A DNA stretch of 6,620 nt from Thermodesulfovibrionales bacterium (GCA_022013235.1 JAKLQR010000386.1:1-6620); one strand, 5' to 3'. Counted from the stretch's first letter, positions 1 to 6,105 are shown. Notes: generated by a model not told the origin, from the sequence alone. Program-made: numbers and translations.

Positions 1-17
1 GTACAAATTCAGGAGGT

Positions 18-78
18 AAGAGTTAAGAGTCGAAAGGTTGGAAAACTTTTAACTTTTAACTTTCAACTTTTCACTTTT
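18..78 (+). repeat. Tandem heptamer repeat with fold-back in the prs leader
   Basis: Five consecutive 7-nt units of the type AACTTTT run from 44 to 78 (AACTTTT, AACTTTT, AACTTTC, AACTTTT, CACTTTT). Just upstream, positions 18-30 (AAGAGTTAAGAGT) can pair with 45-57 (ACTTTTAACTTTT) over 13 positions, two of them G-U pairs, around a 14-nt loop. The element lies between an orphan AGGAGG at 11-16 and the working GGAGGG of prs at 81-86. It looks like a low-complexity element lodged in the 5' leader. No protein or mobility function is visible. Confidence 0.7.
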
Positions 79-80
79 TT

Positions 81-86
81 GGAGGG
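81..86 (+). promoter_or_regulatory. Ribosome binding site of prs
   Basis: GGAGGG ends 3 nt before the ATG at 90. The spacing is short, but the match supports this start. It lies directly after the T-rich repeat. Confidence 0.7.
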
Positions 87-89
87 ATA

Positions 90-1037
90 ATGCCTGAGGG
101 TATTGAATTATTTACGGGAAATGCACACAAGAAACTTGCAGGAGAGATCGCGAAATACCTTGATATCCCTATTGGCGATGCAAAGGTGACAGAATTCAGT
201 GACGGCGAGATCAGTGTACATATCAAAGAAAATGTGCGCGGAGCCGATGTATTTGTTCTGCAGCCGACCTCCATGCCGGTAAACCGGAATATCATGGAGT
301 TGCTCCTTATGGTCGATGCCCTGAAGAGGGCATCTGCGGGGAGAATAACCGCGGTAATCCCCTATTACGGATATGCACGGCAGGACCGGAAGGTCCAGCC
401 GAGAGTCCCGATTTCCGCAAAACTGGTTGCCGATATTATTACCGCTGCAGGAACAAACAGGATCCTTACCATGGACCTCCATGCAGCCCAGATACAGGGT
501 TTTTTCAATATTCCGGTCGACAACCTCTATGCCGCCCCGGTTCTTCTTGAGTATGTGCAGAAAAAATATAATTCAAGGAAGAACCTCGTGATCGTTTCTC
601 CGGATGCAGGAGGCGTTGAGAGGGCGCGGTCATTTGCAAAAAATCTCCAGTCATCCATCGCGATTATTGACAAGAGGCGGGAGGAAGCAAATGTGTCTGA
701 GATAATGAATGTCATCGGCGACGTAAAAGGGAAAAATACAATTATCCTCGATGACATGATCGATACAGGCGGGACCACGGTACAGGCAGCCGATGCCCTC
801 ATAGCGAAAGGTGCAAAACGGGTTGTTGCAGCCTGTACCCATGCAGTGCTTTCAGGTCCTGCAGTGAGCCGGGTGAATGAATCGGTGATTGAAGAACTCA
901 TTGTCACCAATACCACCCCGCTTGACAGCAAGCAAAAACAGTGCAAGAAACTGACGGTGTTGAGTATAGCCCCTCTCATAGGAGAGGCGATTAAAAGAAT
1001 TCACGAAGAAACTTCAATAAGTTCACTTTTTGTGTAG
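90..1037 (+). CDS. prs: Ribose-phosphate pyrophosphokinase (PRPP synthetase)
   Basis: This cytoplasmic enzyme makes 5-phosphoribosyl 1-diphosphate from ribose 5-phosphate and ATP, feeding purine, pyrimidine, NAD, histidine and tryptophan synthesis. The 315-residue length is normal for bacterial class I Prs. Landmarks seen are the N-terminal FTGNAHKKLA segment (8-17), FSDGE (36-40), the ATP-site loop YYGYARQDRK (92-101), the metal and substrate segment DLHAAQIQGFF (129-139), the catalytic flexible loop starting KRR (194-196), and the PRPP-binding loop DDMIDTGGTT (220-229). The start is chosen from the MPEGIELFTGN alignment to the family and the GGAGGG just upstream. It is the first gene of the + strand operon, and L25 follows 26 nt after its stop codon. 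No key residue is missing. Its order with L25 and pth is a common bacterial arrangement. Confidence 0.97.
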   Translation: MPEGIELFTGNAHKKLAGEIAKYLDIPIGDAKVTEFSDGEISVHIKENVRGADVFVLQPTSMPVNRNIMELLLMVDALKRASAGRITAVIPYYGYARQDRKVQPRVPISAKLVADIITAAGTNRILTMDLHAAQIQGFFNIPVDNLYAAPVLLEYVQKKYNSRKNLVIVSPDAGGVERARSFAKNLQSSIAIIDKRREEANVSEIMNVIGDVKGKNTIILDDMIDTGGTTVQAADALIAKGAKRVVAACTHAVLSGPAVSRVNESVIEELIVTNTTPLDSKQKQCKKLTVLSIAPLIGEAIKRIHEETSISSLFV

Positions 1038-1048
1038 GCTGCTACACA
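1031..1048 (+). promoter_or_regulatory. Perfect hairpin between prs and the L25 gene
   Basis: TGTGTAG (1031-1037) is perfectly complementary to CTACACA (1042-1048) around the loop GCTG. The 5' arm contains the prs stop codon, and the 3' arm ends 5 nt before the L25 AGGAGG site at 1054-1059. No T-tract follows, so it is not an intrinsic terminator. An mRNA processing or translational control role is possible but unproven. Confidence 0.45.
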
Positions 1049-1063
1049 TCGAGAGGAGGATAC

Positions 1064-1746
1064 ATGGAAAGAATTACTATTCATGCGGAAAAGAGGGAAG
1101 AAAAAGGCAAGGGAGCAGCGCGCTCGCTGAGAAGACAAGCGATGATCCCTGCAATCCTTTACAGGGGGGGGGATCTCTGCCGATAAAATTACCGAAGAAG
1201 GAGATCACACAGTTCATCAACACAACAGCCGGTCAGCAGATTATGGTGAACCTGCAGTTTACAGACGGCGAGAGCAAACTCGCGCTTATGAAAGAATACC
1301 AGGTTGACCCGACTCAGAGAGAATTGCTCCATGCAGATTTTTTTGAGATTTCACTGACAGAGAAGGTAAGGGTGAGTGTGCAGATTACTCCGACAGGAGA
1401 ACCGGTTGGCGTGAAAAGAGACGGCGGACTTCTCCAGAATGTCCTGAGAGAAATAGAGATAGAATGCCTGCCCGACAAAATACCGGGAAAGATGAAGATT
1501 GATATATCAGGACTGGAAATCGGCCAGGCGTTGCATGTGAGCGATCTGAGTCTCAGCGAGGACATCAAGGTTCTCACGGACCTGGATGAAGTCATAGTGA
1601 ATATCATCGCACCTCTCGTTGAACAAGAAGTTGCGCCTGCCGAGGAAGCTGCTCCTGAGACTGCTGAGCCTGAGATAGCCAAGAAAGGCAAGAAAGAGGA
1701 AGAGGGAGAAGCGGCAGAGAAAGAGAAAGAGAAAGAGAAAAAGTAG
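1064..1746 (+). CDS. rplY: 50S ribosomal protein L25/Ctc, frame interrupted at a G9 run
   Basis: This is the general stress protein Ctc/TL5 form of L25, which binds 5S rRNA in the large ribosomal subunit. The true start is ATG 1064, preceded by AGGAGG (1054-1059), and gives MERITIHAEKREEKGKGAAR, a typical L25 N-terminus. In that frame the protein stops after 40 residues (TAA 1184-1186). The rest of L25 lies in the -1 frame: SLPIKLPKKE, the HADFFEI segment, the C-terminal domain with GVKRDGGLLQ, SGLEIGQALHVSDL, and a low-complexity Lys/Glu tail up to TAG 1744-1746. The switch falls in nine consecutive G (1164-1172). One added G, or a -1 slip on the in-phase G GGG GGG heptamer, gives about 227 residues, normal for the family. 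The likeliest explanations are a homopolymer error or a recent deletion. Programmed or transcriptional slippage is the alternative. The pth gene follows 72 nt downstream. Confidence 0.85.
1164..1172 (+). other. G9 homopolymer at the L25 frame break
   Basis: Nine G in a row, read as AGG GGG GGG GAT in the frame of the L25 start codon. The slippery heptamer G GGG GGG is in the correct phase for a -1 shift that enters the GGA TCT CTG CCG frame and restores L25. A weak downstream pairing, GATCTC (1172-1177) with GAGATC (1201-1206), has a 23-nt loop and is not a convincing stimulator. Confidence 0.8.
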
Positions 1747-1790
1747 TTGGCAGACAACTGGTCTTCGTGAGCAGATCGTATCAGTGATAA

Positions 1791-1817
1791 CTTATAACGG
1801 GTAGCTTTTATTATAAG
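1791..1817 (+). promoter_or_regulatory. AT-rich palindrome directly upstream of pth
   Basis: CTTATAA (1791-1797) is a perfect inverted copy of TTATAAG (1811-1817) around a 13-nt loop, ending one base before the pth ATG at 1819. The loop contains the only G-rich triplet nearby (GGG 1799-1801), 17 nt from the start codon. No normal Shine-Dalgarno site lies at the usual distance. The fold could affect pth translation; this is inference. Confidence 0.35.
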
Positions 1818-1818
1818 C

Positions 1819-2370
1819 ATGTGGATTATCGCAGGCCTTGGAAATCCGGGGACAAAATATGCCAGGACACGACATAATATAGGATTCATGGTCGCAGAGG
1901 AACTTGCCGCACGATATGGAATAGCTCTCCGGGACCGTAAGGGATACAGAACAGGAAGGGGTTTGATAGAAGGACAGGATGCAGTCCTTATCGAACCCCT
2001 TCTTTATATGAACGCAAGCGGACCCGTAATCAGGGAAATGTTCAGGAAGTATCCTGCCGGGCCCGAAACCCTCATCGTTCTCCACGATGATCTCGATATG
2101 GATACAGGGAAAATACGGATCAGGAAAACGGGCTCGTCCGGTGGACACAGGGGTATCGAATCGATTATCGCGAACATCGGCTCGAAAGATTTCATCAGAG
2201 TCAAGATTGGCATTGGGAGAGGACACGACATCCCGTCAGAGGAATACGTCCTGAGAAAATTTACCAGGCAGGAGATACACAGGATAAAGGAAGCGTTGAT
2301 TGTGGCTGCAGACGCTGTCTCAATGATCGTCAGCGACGGGGTGGAAAAAGCCATGAACAAATTCAACTGA
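1819..2370 (+). CDS. pth: Peptidyl-tRNA hydrolase
   Basis: This cytoplasmic enzyme cleaves the ester bond of peptidyl-tRNAs that fall off ribosomes, recycling tRNA. At 183 residues it is slightly short but full length. The opening IIAGLGNPGTKYARTRHNIG is diagnostic. By E. coli equivalence, Asn9 matches N10, the catalytic His19 matches H20, Asn65 in YMNASG matches N68, and Asp90 in LHDDLD matches D93. The segment usually written GGHNGL reads GGHRGI (108-113), so Arg111 replaces the Asn that is N114 in E. coli. I regard this as lineage variation, not loss of activity. The start is fixed by the conserved N-terminus, because no clear ribosome binding site is present. It sits between L25 and moeA, with a 15-nt gap to moeA, and is probably co-transcribed with both. 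Confidence 0.95.
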   Translation: MWIIAGLGNPGTKYARTRHNIGFMVAEELAARYGIALRDRKGYRTGRGLIEGQDAVLIEPLLYMNASGPVIREMFRKYPAGPETLIVLHDDLDMDTGKIRIRKTGSSGGHRGIESIIANIGSKDFIRVKIGIGRGHDIPSEEYVLRKFTRQEIHRIKEALIVAADAVSMIVSDGVEKAMNKFN

Positions 2371-2385
2371 CATGGAGATTCTCTG

Positions 2386-3639
2386 ATGCGTGATATGCTT
2401 GGGAGAGAGGAGCTTATCCCTGTAGAAAAAGCGCTTGAGCTTCTCTTCAACTGCGCGCCTTTCCGCAGTCCTTCAACGACAGTAGTCCCTCTTGATCAGG
2501 CTTACGGCATGATAACCTCCGCAGATGTGCTCTCACCCGAAGACCTCCCTTCCTTCAACAGGTCAACAGTGGATGGCTATGCAGTGAACTCTGCCGATAC
2601 TTTCGGCGCCACAGACAGCCTCCCTGCATACCTTGCGATCAGGGCAGAAATTTCCATGGGAGAAATGCCTTCTTTGTCTCTGAAACAAAGCGAAGTCGCG
2701 AAGATTGCTACAGGCGGGATGCTTCCGGAGGGCGTAGACGCCGTAGTAATGTTCGAACATACGCAGCAGATTGATGAAACCATGATAGAAATTCTGAAGC
2801 CGGTTTCGCCGGGTGAAAATGTCATACAGGCCGGCGAAGATGCACAGCAAGGAAGCCTTATTCTCAAGTCCGGGCACAAACTGAGACCGCAGGATATCGG
2901 CGCACTGGCAGGTCTCGGAATAACCGGGGTGCAGGTTTTTGAAAGACCCCGCGTCTCCATCCTCTCAACGGGTGACGAAATAGTCCCTGCAGACGAGCCG
3001 GCCAAGCCGGGGCAGGTCAGGGATATAAATTCTTATACCTTATCAGGGCTCATACTGAATGCGGGCGGGATCCCGCTCAGGAAAGGCATATTGAAAGATC
3101 ACTATGAAATCATCCGGGATAGTGTTGCCCAGTCCCTGAAGGACTCTGAAGCGATCCTGATAACAGGCGGCAGTTCGGTTGGCACAAAAGATATGACGGC
3201 GAAAGTTATCAATGATATGGGACATCCGGGAGTCTTGTTCCACGGTGTTTCATTGAAGCCGGGGAAACCCATGATAGGTGGCGTCGTGAATGGTACGCCA
3301 ATCTTCGGCCTGCCGGGACATCCTGTTGCTGTCCATGTCTGCTTTGAGCTGTTCATCAGGCCGGTTCTGGAAGAGATCGCGGGCCTGAAGGGGAAGCGCT
3401 TCGATCCCCTCACAAAGACAGTGAAGGCACGGATCGGCAAGAATATTTCATCGAGTCCCGGGAGGGAAGAACATGTCGGGGTCACCCTGGAAGAACGTGA
3501 GGGTGAATTATGGGCTTTCCCCATCTTCGGAAAGTCAGGGCTTATCACTAACCTCACCCTGGCAGACGGAACCGCAGTTGTCCCTCTGAGAAAATTCGGG
3601 GTACAAGAGGGGGACATGGTAGAGGTCAAGCTCTTTTAG
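2386..3639 (+). CDS. moeA: Molybdopterin molybdenumtransferase MoeA
   Basis: MoeA inserts molybdate into adenylylated molybdopterin, the last common step of molybdenum cofactor synthesis in the cytoplasm. The 417 residues match the usual length of about 400-420. Motifs in order are PSFNRSTVDGYAV (55-67) with the conserved Asp63, ATGGMLPEGVDAVVMFE (108-124), STGDEI (194-199) opening the MogA-like domain, TGGSSVGTKD (260-269), KPGKP (291-295) and GLPGHP (308-313, usually GLPGNP), then the small C-terminal beta domain. GGAG at 2374-2377 lies 8 nt before ATG 2386. A second ATG at 2395 is possible, but the first is better placed. It is the last gene of the operon, 15 nt after pth. No other Moco gene is in the window, so molybdoenzymes such as formate dehydrogenase or nitrate reductase would be encoded elsewhere. 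Confidence 0.95.
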   Translation: MRDMLGREELIPVEKALELLFNCAPFRSPSTTVVPLDQAYGMITSADVLSPEDLPSFNRSTVDGYAVNSADTFGATDSLPAYLAIRAEISMGEMPSLSLKQSEVAKIATGGMLPEGVDAVVMFEHTQQIDETMIEILKPVSPGENVIQAGEDAQQGSLILKSGHKLRPQDIGALAGLGITGVQVFERPRVSILSTGDEIVPADEPAKPGQVRDINSYTLSGLILNAGGIPLRKGILKDHYEIIRDSVAQSLKDSEAILITGGSSVGTKDMTAKVINDMGHPGVLFHGVSLKPGKPMIGGVVNGTPIFGLPGHPVAVHVCFELFIRPVLEEIAGLKGKRFDPLTKTVKARIGKNISSSPGREEHVGVTLEEREGELWAFPIFGKSGLITNLTLADGTAVVPLRKFGVQEGDMVEVKLF

Positions 3640-3650
3640 TGAGAGATTAT

Positions 3651-3702
3651 CGATGCCCCTTTTCTCTGCATCGGAACCCATATCCTCTCCCGGTTCATTT
3701 TT
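3651..3702 (+). terminator. Weak two-hairpin terminator after moeA
   Basis: CGATGC (3651-3656) pairs perfectly with GCATCG (3668-3673) around 11 nt. Immediately after it, GAACC (3674-3678) pairs with GGTTC (3692-3696) around 13 nt, followed one base later by TTTTT (3698-3702). The T-run suits termination of the + strand prs operon and overlaps the stop codon of the convergent gene. The stems are short, so strength is doubtful. I see no matching terminator for the opposite strand. Confidence 0.35.
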
Positions 3703-4027
3703 ATCTGTTGCTGTTGAATTCTTCCCGGTACATGTAATCGTCGGCATCAGGGTCAACCCACATGATTACCTTCCACTTTGATGTGCCTTTGCCCCCGCTT
3801 TTGTAATGATATTTTTCCCATTCGTCTGATGTGATCTGACCGTCTTTGTCCGCATCAACCGCATCCCACTCGTCTTTGCTCACTTTTCCGTCTTTGTCTG
3901 CGTCGAGACCCTCGTAAACAGTGTCTAATCCATCATCAGTGTCTGACGCAGCTGTGGAAACGGCATTCACCGTACAGAAAATGATCAGTGACAGAAAACA
4001 GACCAGACCATATCTTAAAAAACTCAT
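3701..4027 (-). CDS. Small exported protein with compact EF-hand-type calcium loops
   Basis: This 108-residue protein has an N-terminal hydrophobic Sec-type signal (about 1-22; FCTVNA is a plausible cleavage site) and no convincing lipobox. Two near-identical 16-residue units follow: DADKDGKVSKDE (42-53) and DADKDGQITSDE (58-69), each with Asp at loop positions 1, 3 and 5, Gly at 6 and Glu at 12, and each followed by Trp. A third, degenerate loop is DPDADDYMYREE (92-103). Only four residues separate loops 1 and 2, too few for the helices of a standard EF-hand pair, so the layout recalls dockerin-like or other compact EF loops. An ideal AAGGAGG (4033-4039) sits 5 nt before the ATG. It follows the dehydrogenase gene by 52 nt on the same strand and may share its transcript. 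Calcium binding outside the cytoplasmic membrane is the likely property. The specific role is unknown. Confidence 0.85.
   Translation of the reverse strand: MSFLRYGLVCFLSLIIFCTVNAVSTAASDTDDGLDTVYEGLDADKDGKVSKDEWDAVDADKDGQITSDEWEKYHYKSGGKGTSKWKVIMWVDPDADDYMYREEFNSNR
3809..3904 (-). repeat. 48-bp tandem duplication encoding two calcium loops
   Basis: Two adjacent 48-bp units (3857-3904 and 3809-3856) encode the 16-residue repeats beginning DADKDG. On the + strand, 17-nt blocks at 3840-3856 and 3888-3904 match except for two bases and lie exactly 48 nt apart. This indicates an internal in-frame duplication. Confidence 0.75.
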
Positions 4028-4032
4028 GAGAA

Positions 4033-4039
4033 CCTCCTT
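4033..4039 (-). promoter_or_regulatory. Strong ribosome binding site of the calcium-loop protein
   Basis: AAGGAGG on the minus strand, 5 nt before the ATG at 4027-4025. It fixes the start and predicts efficient translation. The upstream TATACT (4057-4052) lacks a recognisable -35 partner, so I do not call a promoter here. Confidence 0.75.
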
Positions 4040-4079
4040 GTCTTTTCTGTTCAGTATACTATTGTTCTTAAAAATATAC

Positions 4080-5126
4080 TCATCTGGAAATCGGGCGGGA
4101 TGCCTTGTTCATATCATCCGGGACGACGATGACCTTTAATGAGTTCTTTCCCTCGGCGGCCCTTCTGAACCCTTCCTGGATATCAGAGAGCGGAATCCTG
4201 TCGGTGATCAGGGAGGCAACTTCGATGCTCCCGCTGTCCATCAGCCTCAGAGCTTCTCTGATATCTTCAGGCGAGGCGCCATAGGAAAATGTCACGGTTA
4301 TTTCATCACGCCAGAATCTGGTTGAGGGAATGACGATATCATTGTGCGGCACTGCAAAAAAAAGAATTTTACCCTTCCGTTCTACCGAGGCAAGCGCGGT
4401 TTCAACTGCCTGTTGTGCCGCTGCACAGACGATCACAGAGTCCGCCAGTCTGTCATCATTGATTTTTTTCAGTACATCCACAGAATATGCCGGTCCATCG
4501 ACAGCATGGTCGGCTCCATATGCACGGGCTATACTGAGCCTGTACTCATTGATATCGACAGCAATAACTTTCAGCCCTTTTGTTTTCGCGAGTTTTAAAT
4601 GGAGAAGTCCCGAAACACCCGATCCTATGATGAGCACCGTCTGCCCTTTCTTTAACCCCAGCTGCTTCTGCCCTGAGATTACACATGCCAAAGGTTCGAT
4701 CATCGTCGCGTCTTCATACGGAACAGAGTCCGGAAGGAGGAAGGTTCCGTGAGTCACATTCTCTTTCGGAATCCGTACGAATTCTGCAAACCCGCCCGGA
4801 TCATAATTGCCCGCATGGAGCAGGCCGCATGCAGTATAATTCCCCTTCACACAATAATGGCACTCATAACAGGGAACGTGGTGAGAAACAAATACCCTGT
4901 CCCCTTTATTGAATGCGCCTGCCTTGCTTCCTGTCTCAACAATTTCACCTGCCATCTCGTGACCGAGGATGCGGGGAGCCTTCTTTATCCTGTACCATTC
5001 CATAATATCGGTGCCGCATATGCCCGATGCCATCATTTTCACAAGCATTTCATTGCCTGAAATAACCGGCGCCGGACGTTCTTCAATCCTTATATAATTG
5101 TTGTTGTAATATACGGCTACTTTCAT
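4080..5126 (-). CDS. Zinc-dependent medium-chain alcohol/polyol dehydrogenase
   Basis: This is a cytoplasmic NAD(P)-dependent oxidoreductase of the sorbitol/threonine dehydrogenase-like MDR group, 348 residues. Catalytic zinc ligands are visible as Cys37 in GICGTD, His56-Glu57 in GHE, and Glu144 in IEPLACV. The structural zinc is held by Cys86, 89, 92 and 100, spaced C-x2-C-x2-C-x7-C. The Rossmann motif GSGVSG is at 168-173, and Asp191 in VIAVDINEYR at the end of the second strand favours NAD over NADP. The ATG start is fixed by the family N-terminus (MKVAVYY), although no strong ribosome binding site precedes it; a 10-codon ORF ends on it with an ATGA overlap. The gene lies 142 nt downstream of the LsrF-like gene on the same strand, suggesting successive steps on a hydroxyl or keto substrate. 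The substrate cannot be told from sequence. Confidence 0.92.
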   Translation of the reverse strand: MKVAVYYNNNYIRIEERPAPVISGNEMLVKMMASGICGTDIMEWYRIKKAPRILGHEMAGEIVETGSKAGAFNKGDRVFVSHHVPCYECHYCVKGNYTACGLLHAGNYDPGGFAEFVRIPKENVTHGTFLLPDSVPYEDATMIEPLACVISGQKQLGLKKGQTVLIIGSGVSGLLHLKLAKTKGLKVIAVDINEYRLSIARAYGADHAVDGPAYSVDVLKKINDDRLADSVIVCAAAQQAVETALASVERKGKILFFAVPHNDIVIPSTRFWRDEITVTFSYGASPEDIREALRLMDSGSIEVASLITDRIPLSDIQEGFRRAAEGKNSLKVIVVPDDMNKASRPISR

Positions 5127-5155
5127 ATGAGAATCGAAGAGTTTTTCCCCATCAT
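5123..5155 (-). other. Possible 10-codon leader ORF overlapping the dehydrogenase start
   Basis: On the minus strand an ORF MMGKNSSILI starts at 5155, and its TGA (5125-5123) overlaps the dehydrogenase ATG (5126-5124) as ATGA. The dehydrogenase lacks its own clear Shine-Dalgarno site, so translational coupling is conceivable. The AAAGGA before the small ORF is poorly spaced, so this may be chance. Confidence 0.2.
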
Positions 5156-5168
5156 CCTTTAATTGTCA

Positions 5169-5219
5169 GGAATCCTTTCTGTATTTCTCAATAAAGAATG
5201 ATTCCAGACAAGCTGGAAT
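5169..5219 (-). repeat. REP-like palindrome with alternative fold in the dehydrogenase leader
   Basis: ATTCCAG (5201-5207) and CTGGAAT (5213-5219) form a perfect 7-bp stem with loop ACAAG. On the minus strand, with flanking bases, it reads CTGTCATTCCAGCTTG and resembles the TGTCATTCC-type short palindromic repeats scattered through many bacterial genomes. A second copy of the half-site, GGAATC (5169-5174), can pair instead with GATTCC (5200-5205), excluding the first hairpin. It lies between two co-directional genes with no T-tract after it. Confidence 0.55.
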
Positions 5220-5268
5220 GACAGCCAGTGAAAGCGGTTTGTGTATGACATAATGACGCGGTTCCGTA

Positions 5269-6042
5269 TTATCTTTTCGAATATATCTCAAATGCGTCAT
5301 GGACAGAAGCGCCTTTATGCACAATCGCCCTTACTGCCCTGATCATGCCAACAGGGTTGTCGCTCTGAAAAATATTTCTGCCCATATCAACACCCGATGC
5401 GCCTTCCTTTATAGCATTTGCAGTCATTTCCAGCGCTTCTCTCTCGGGAATTTTTTTCCCTCCGGCCATAACAACAGGAACCGGGCATCCCTCAACAACT
5501 TTATAGAAATCCTTGCAGTAATACGTTTTGACAAAATGGGCTCCTATTTCTGCTGCCATCCTGCAGGCAAGACCAAGATACCGCGCGTCCCTTCCCATCT
5601 CTTTTCCGACTGCGGTTACTGCCAGCACGGGCATCCCGTATCGTTCCGCTTCGTTTACCAGCCTTCCAAGGTTCGCTATTGTTCTGTCTTCATTTTTCGA
5701 GCCGACAAAGATCGACATGCCGACACCCGCTGCGTTTAAACGCAAAGCCTCTTCCATCGAGGTGGTGATATCCTCATTCGACAGCTCTCCAAGTATACTG
5801 GGGCCTCCGGAGACGCGGAGACAGACGGCAACATCGCTCCTCGGATCAATCGACGTTCTCACCATGCCCCGCGTAATGAAGAGACAATCCGCATTTGACA
5901 ACAGGGGCGAAACAGTCTTCTTCAGATCTCTTAATCCGGTTGTAGGGCCCTGGAAGTATCCATGATCAACTGCGAGCATGACGGTCTTGCCGGTCCGCGG
6001 CTTGATGATACGGGACAGTCTGTTTTTCAATCCAAAATCCAT
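5269..6042 (-). CDS. lsrF: LsrF-like class I aldolase/thiolase (DhnA family)
   Basis: This 257-residue TIM-barrel protein closely resembles E. coli LsrF, the thiolase that cleaves 3-hydroxy-5-phosphonooxypentane-2,4-dione in AI-2 breakdown. Shared segments include VMLAVDHGYFQGPTTGL (21-37), ILGELSNE (83-90), VGKEMGRDARY (145-155), GCPVPVVMAGGKKIPEREAL (185-204) and GASGVDMGRNIFQS (214-227). Lys172 in FVKTYY matches the Schiff-base lysine of the DhnA-type aldolases. It lacks the roughly 30-residue N-terminal extension of E. coli LsrF. The start at 6042 is fixed by AAGGAGG (6052-6058) 9 nt upstream and the family N-terminus; the open frame continues to 6390, but that extension has no family similarity. 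No lsrACDBGKR genes are nearby, so a related sugar-phosphate aldolase activity is as likely as AI-2 catabolism. It is probably transcribed with the zinc dehydrogenase downstream. Confidence 0.88.
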   Translation of the reverse strand: MDFGLKNRLSRIIKPRTGKTVMLAVDHGYFQGPTTGLRDLKKTVSPLLSNADCLFITRGMVRTSIDPRSDVAVCLRVSGGPSILGELSNEDITTSMEEALRLNAAGVGMSIFVGSKNEDRTIANLGRLVNEAERYGMPVLAVTAVGKEMGRDARYLGLACRMAAEIGAHFVKTYYCKDFYKVVEGCPVPVVMAGGKKIPEREALEMTANAIKEGASGVDMGRNIFQSDNPVGMIRAVRAIVHKGASVHDAFEIYSKR

Positions 6043-6051
6043 AAGAAGTAT

Positions 6052-6058
6052 CCTCCTT
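6052..6058 (-). promoter_or_regulatory. Ribosome binding site fixing the LsrF-like start
   Basis: AAGGAGG on the minus strand, 9 nt before the ATG at 6042-6040. It decides against the longer open frame that extends upstream. Confidence 0.8.
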
Positions 6059-6075
6059 GCTGTAGCGCTGTTCAG

Positions 6076-6105
6076 AGTATAAAGGATGGACGGTTTGACT
6101 GTCAA
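6076..6105 (-). promoter_or_regulatory. Sigma70-type promoter of the LsrF-like operon
   Basis: Minus-strand TTGACA (6105-6100) is a perfect -35 box, followed after 18 nt by TATACT (6081-6076), a 5/6 match to the -10 box. The predicted transcript starts near 6069, giving a leader of about 27 nt. The perfect dyad TTTGAC-T-GTCAAA (6094-6106) covers the -35 box and could be an operator; only its position supports that. Confidence 0.7.

Noticed and set aside
44..78. Heptamer array as a CRISPR or origin iteron array
   Set aside because: Units are contiguous, 7 nt long and low-complexity, with no spacers and no cas or replication gene.
1030..1066. L25 reading frame opened upstream at 1030 in the same frame as the C-terminal part
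   Set aside because: The resulting N-terminus has no L25 similarity, while ATG 1064 with AGGAGG gives the family N-terminus in the other frame.
1744..1760. Small stem AGTTG/CAACT at the L25 stop codon as a terminator
   Set aside because: Only 5 bp with no T-tract, and pth follows closely on the same strand.
4052..4079. TATACT upstream of the calcium-loop gene as a promoter
   Set aside because: No acceptable -35 box at 16-18 nt; co-transcription with the dehydrogenase gene is simpler.
4330..5965. Several + strand open frames opposite the dehydrogenase and LsrF-like genes
   Set aside because: They are antisense shadows of well-supported minus-strand genes.
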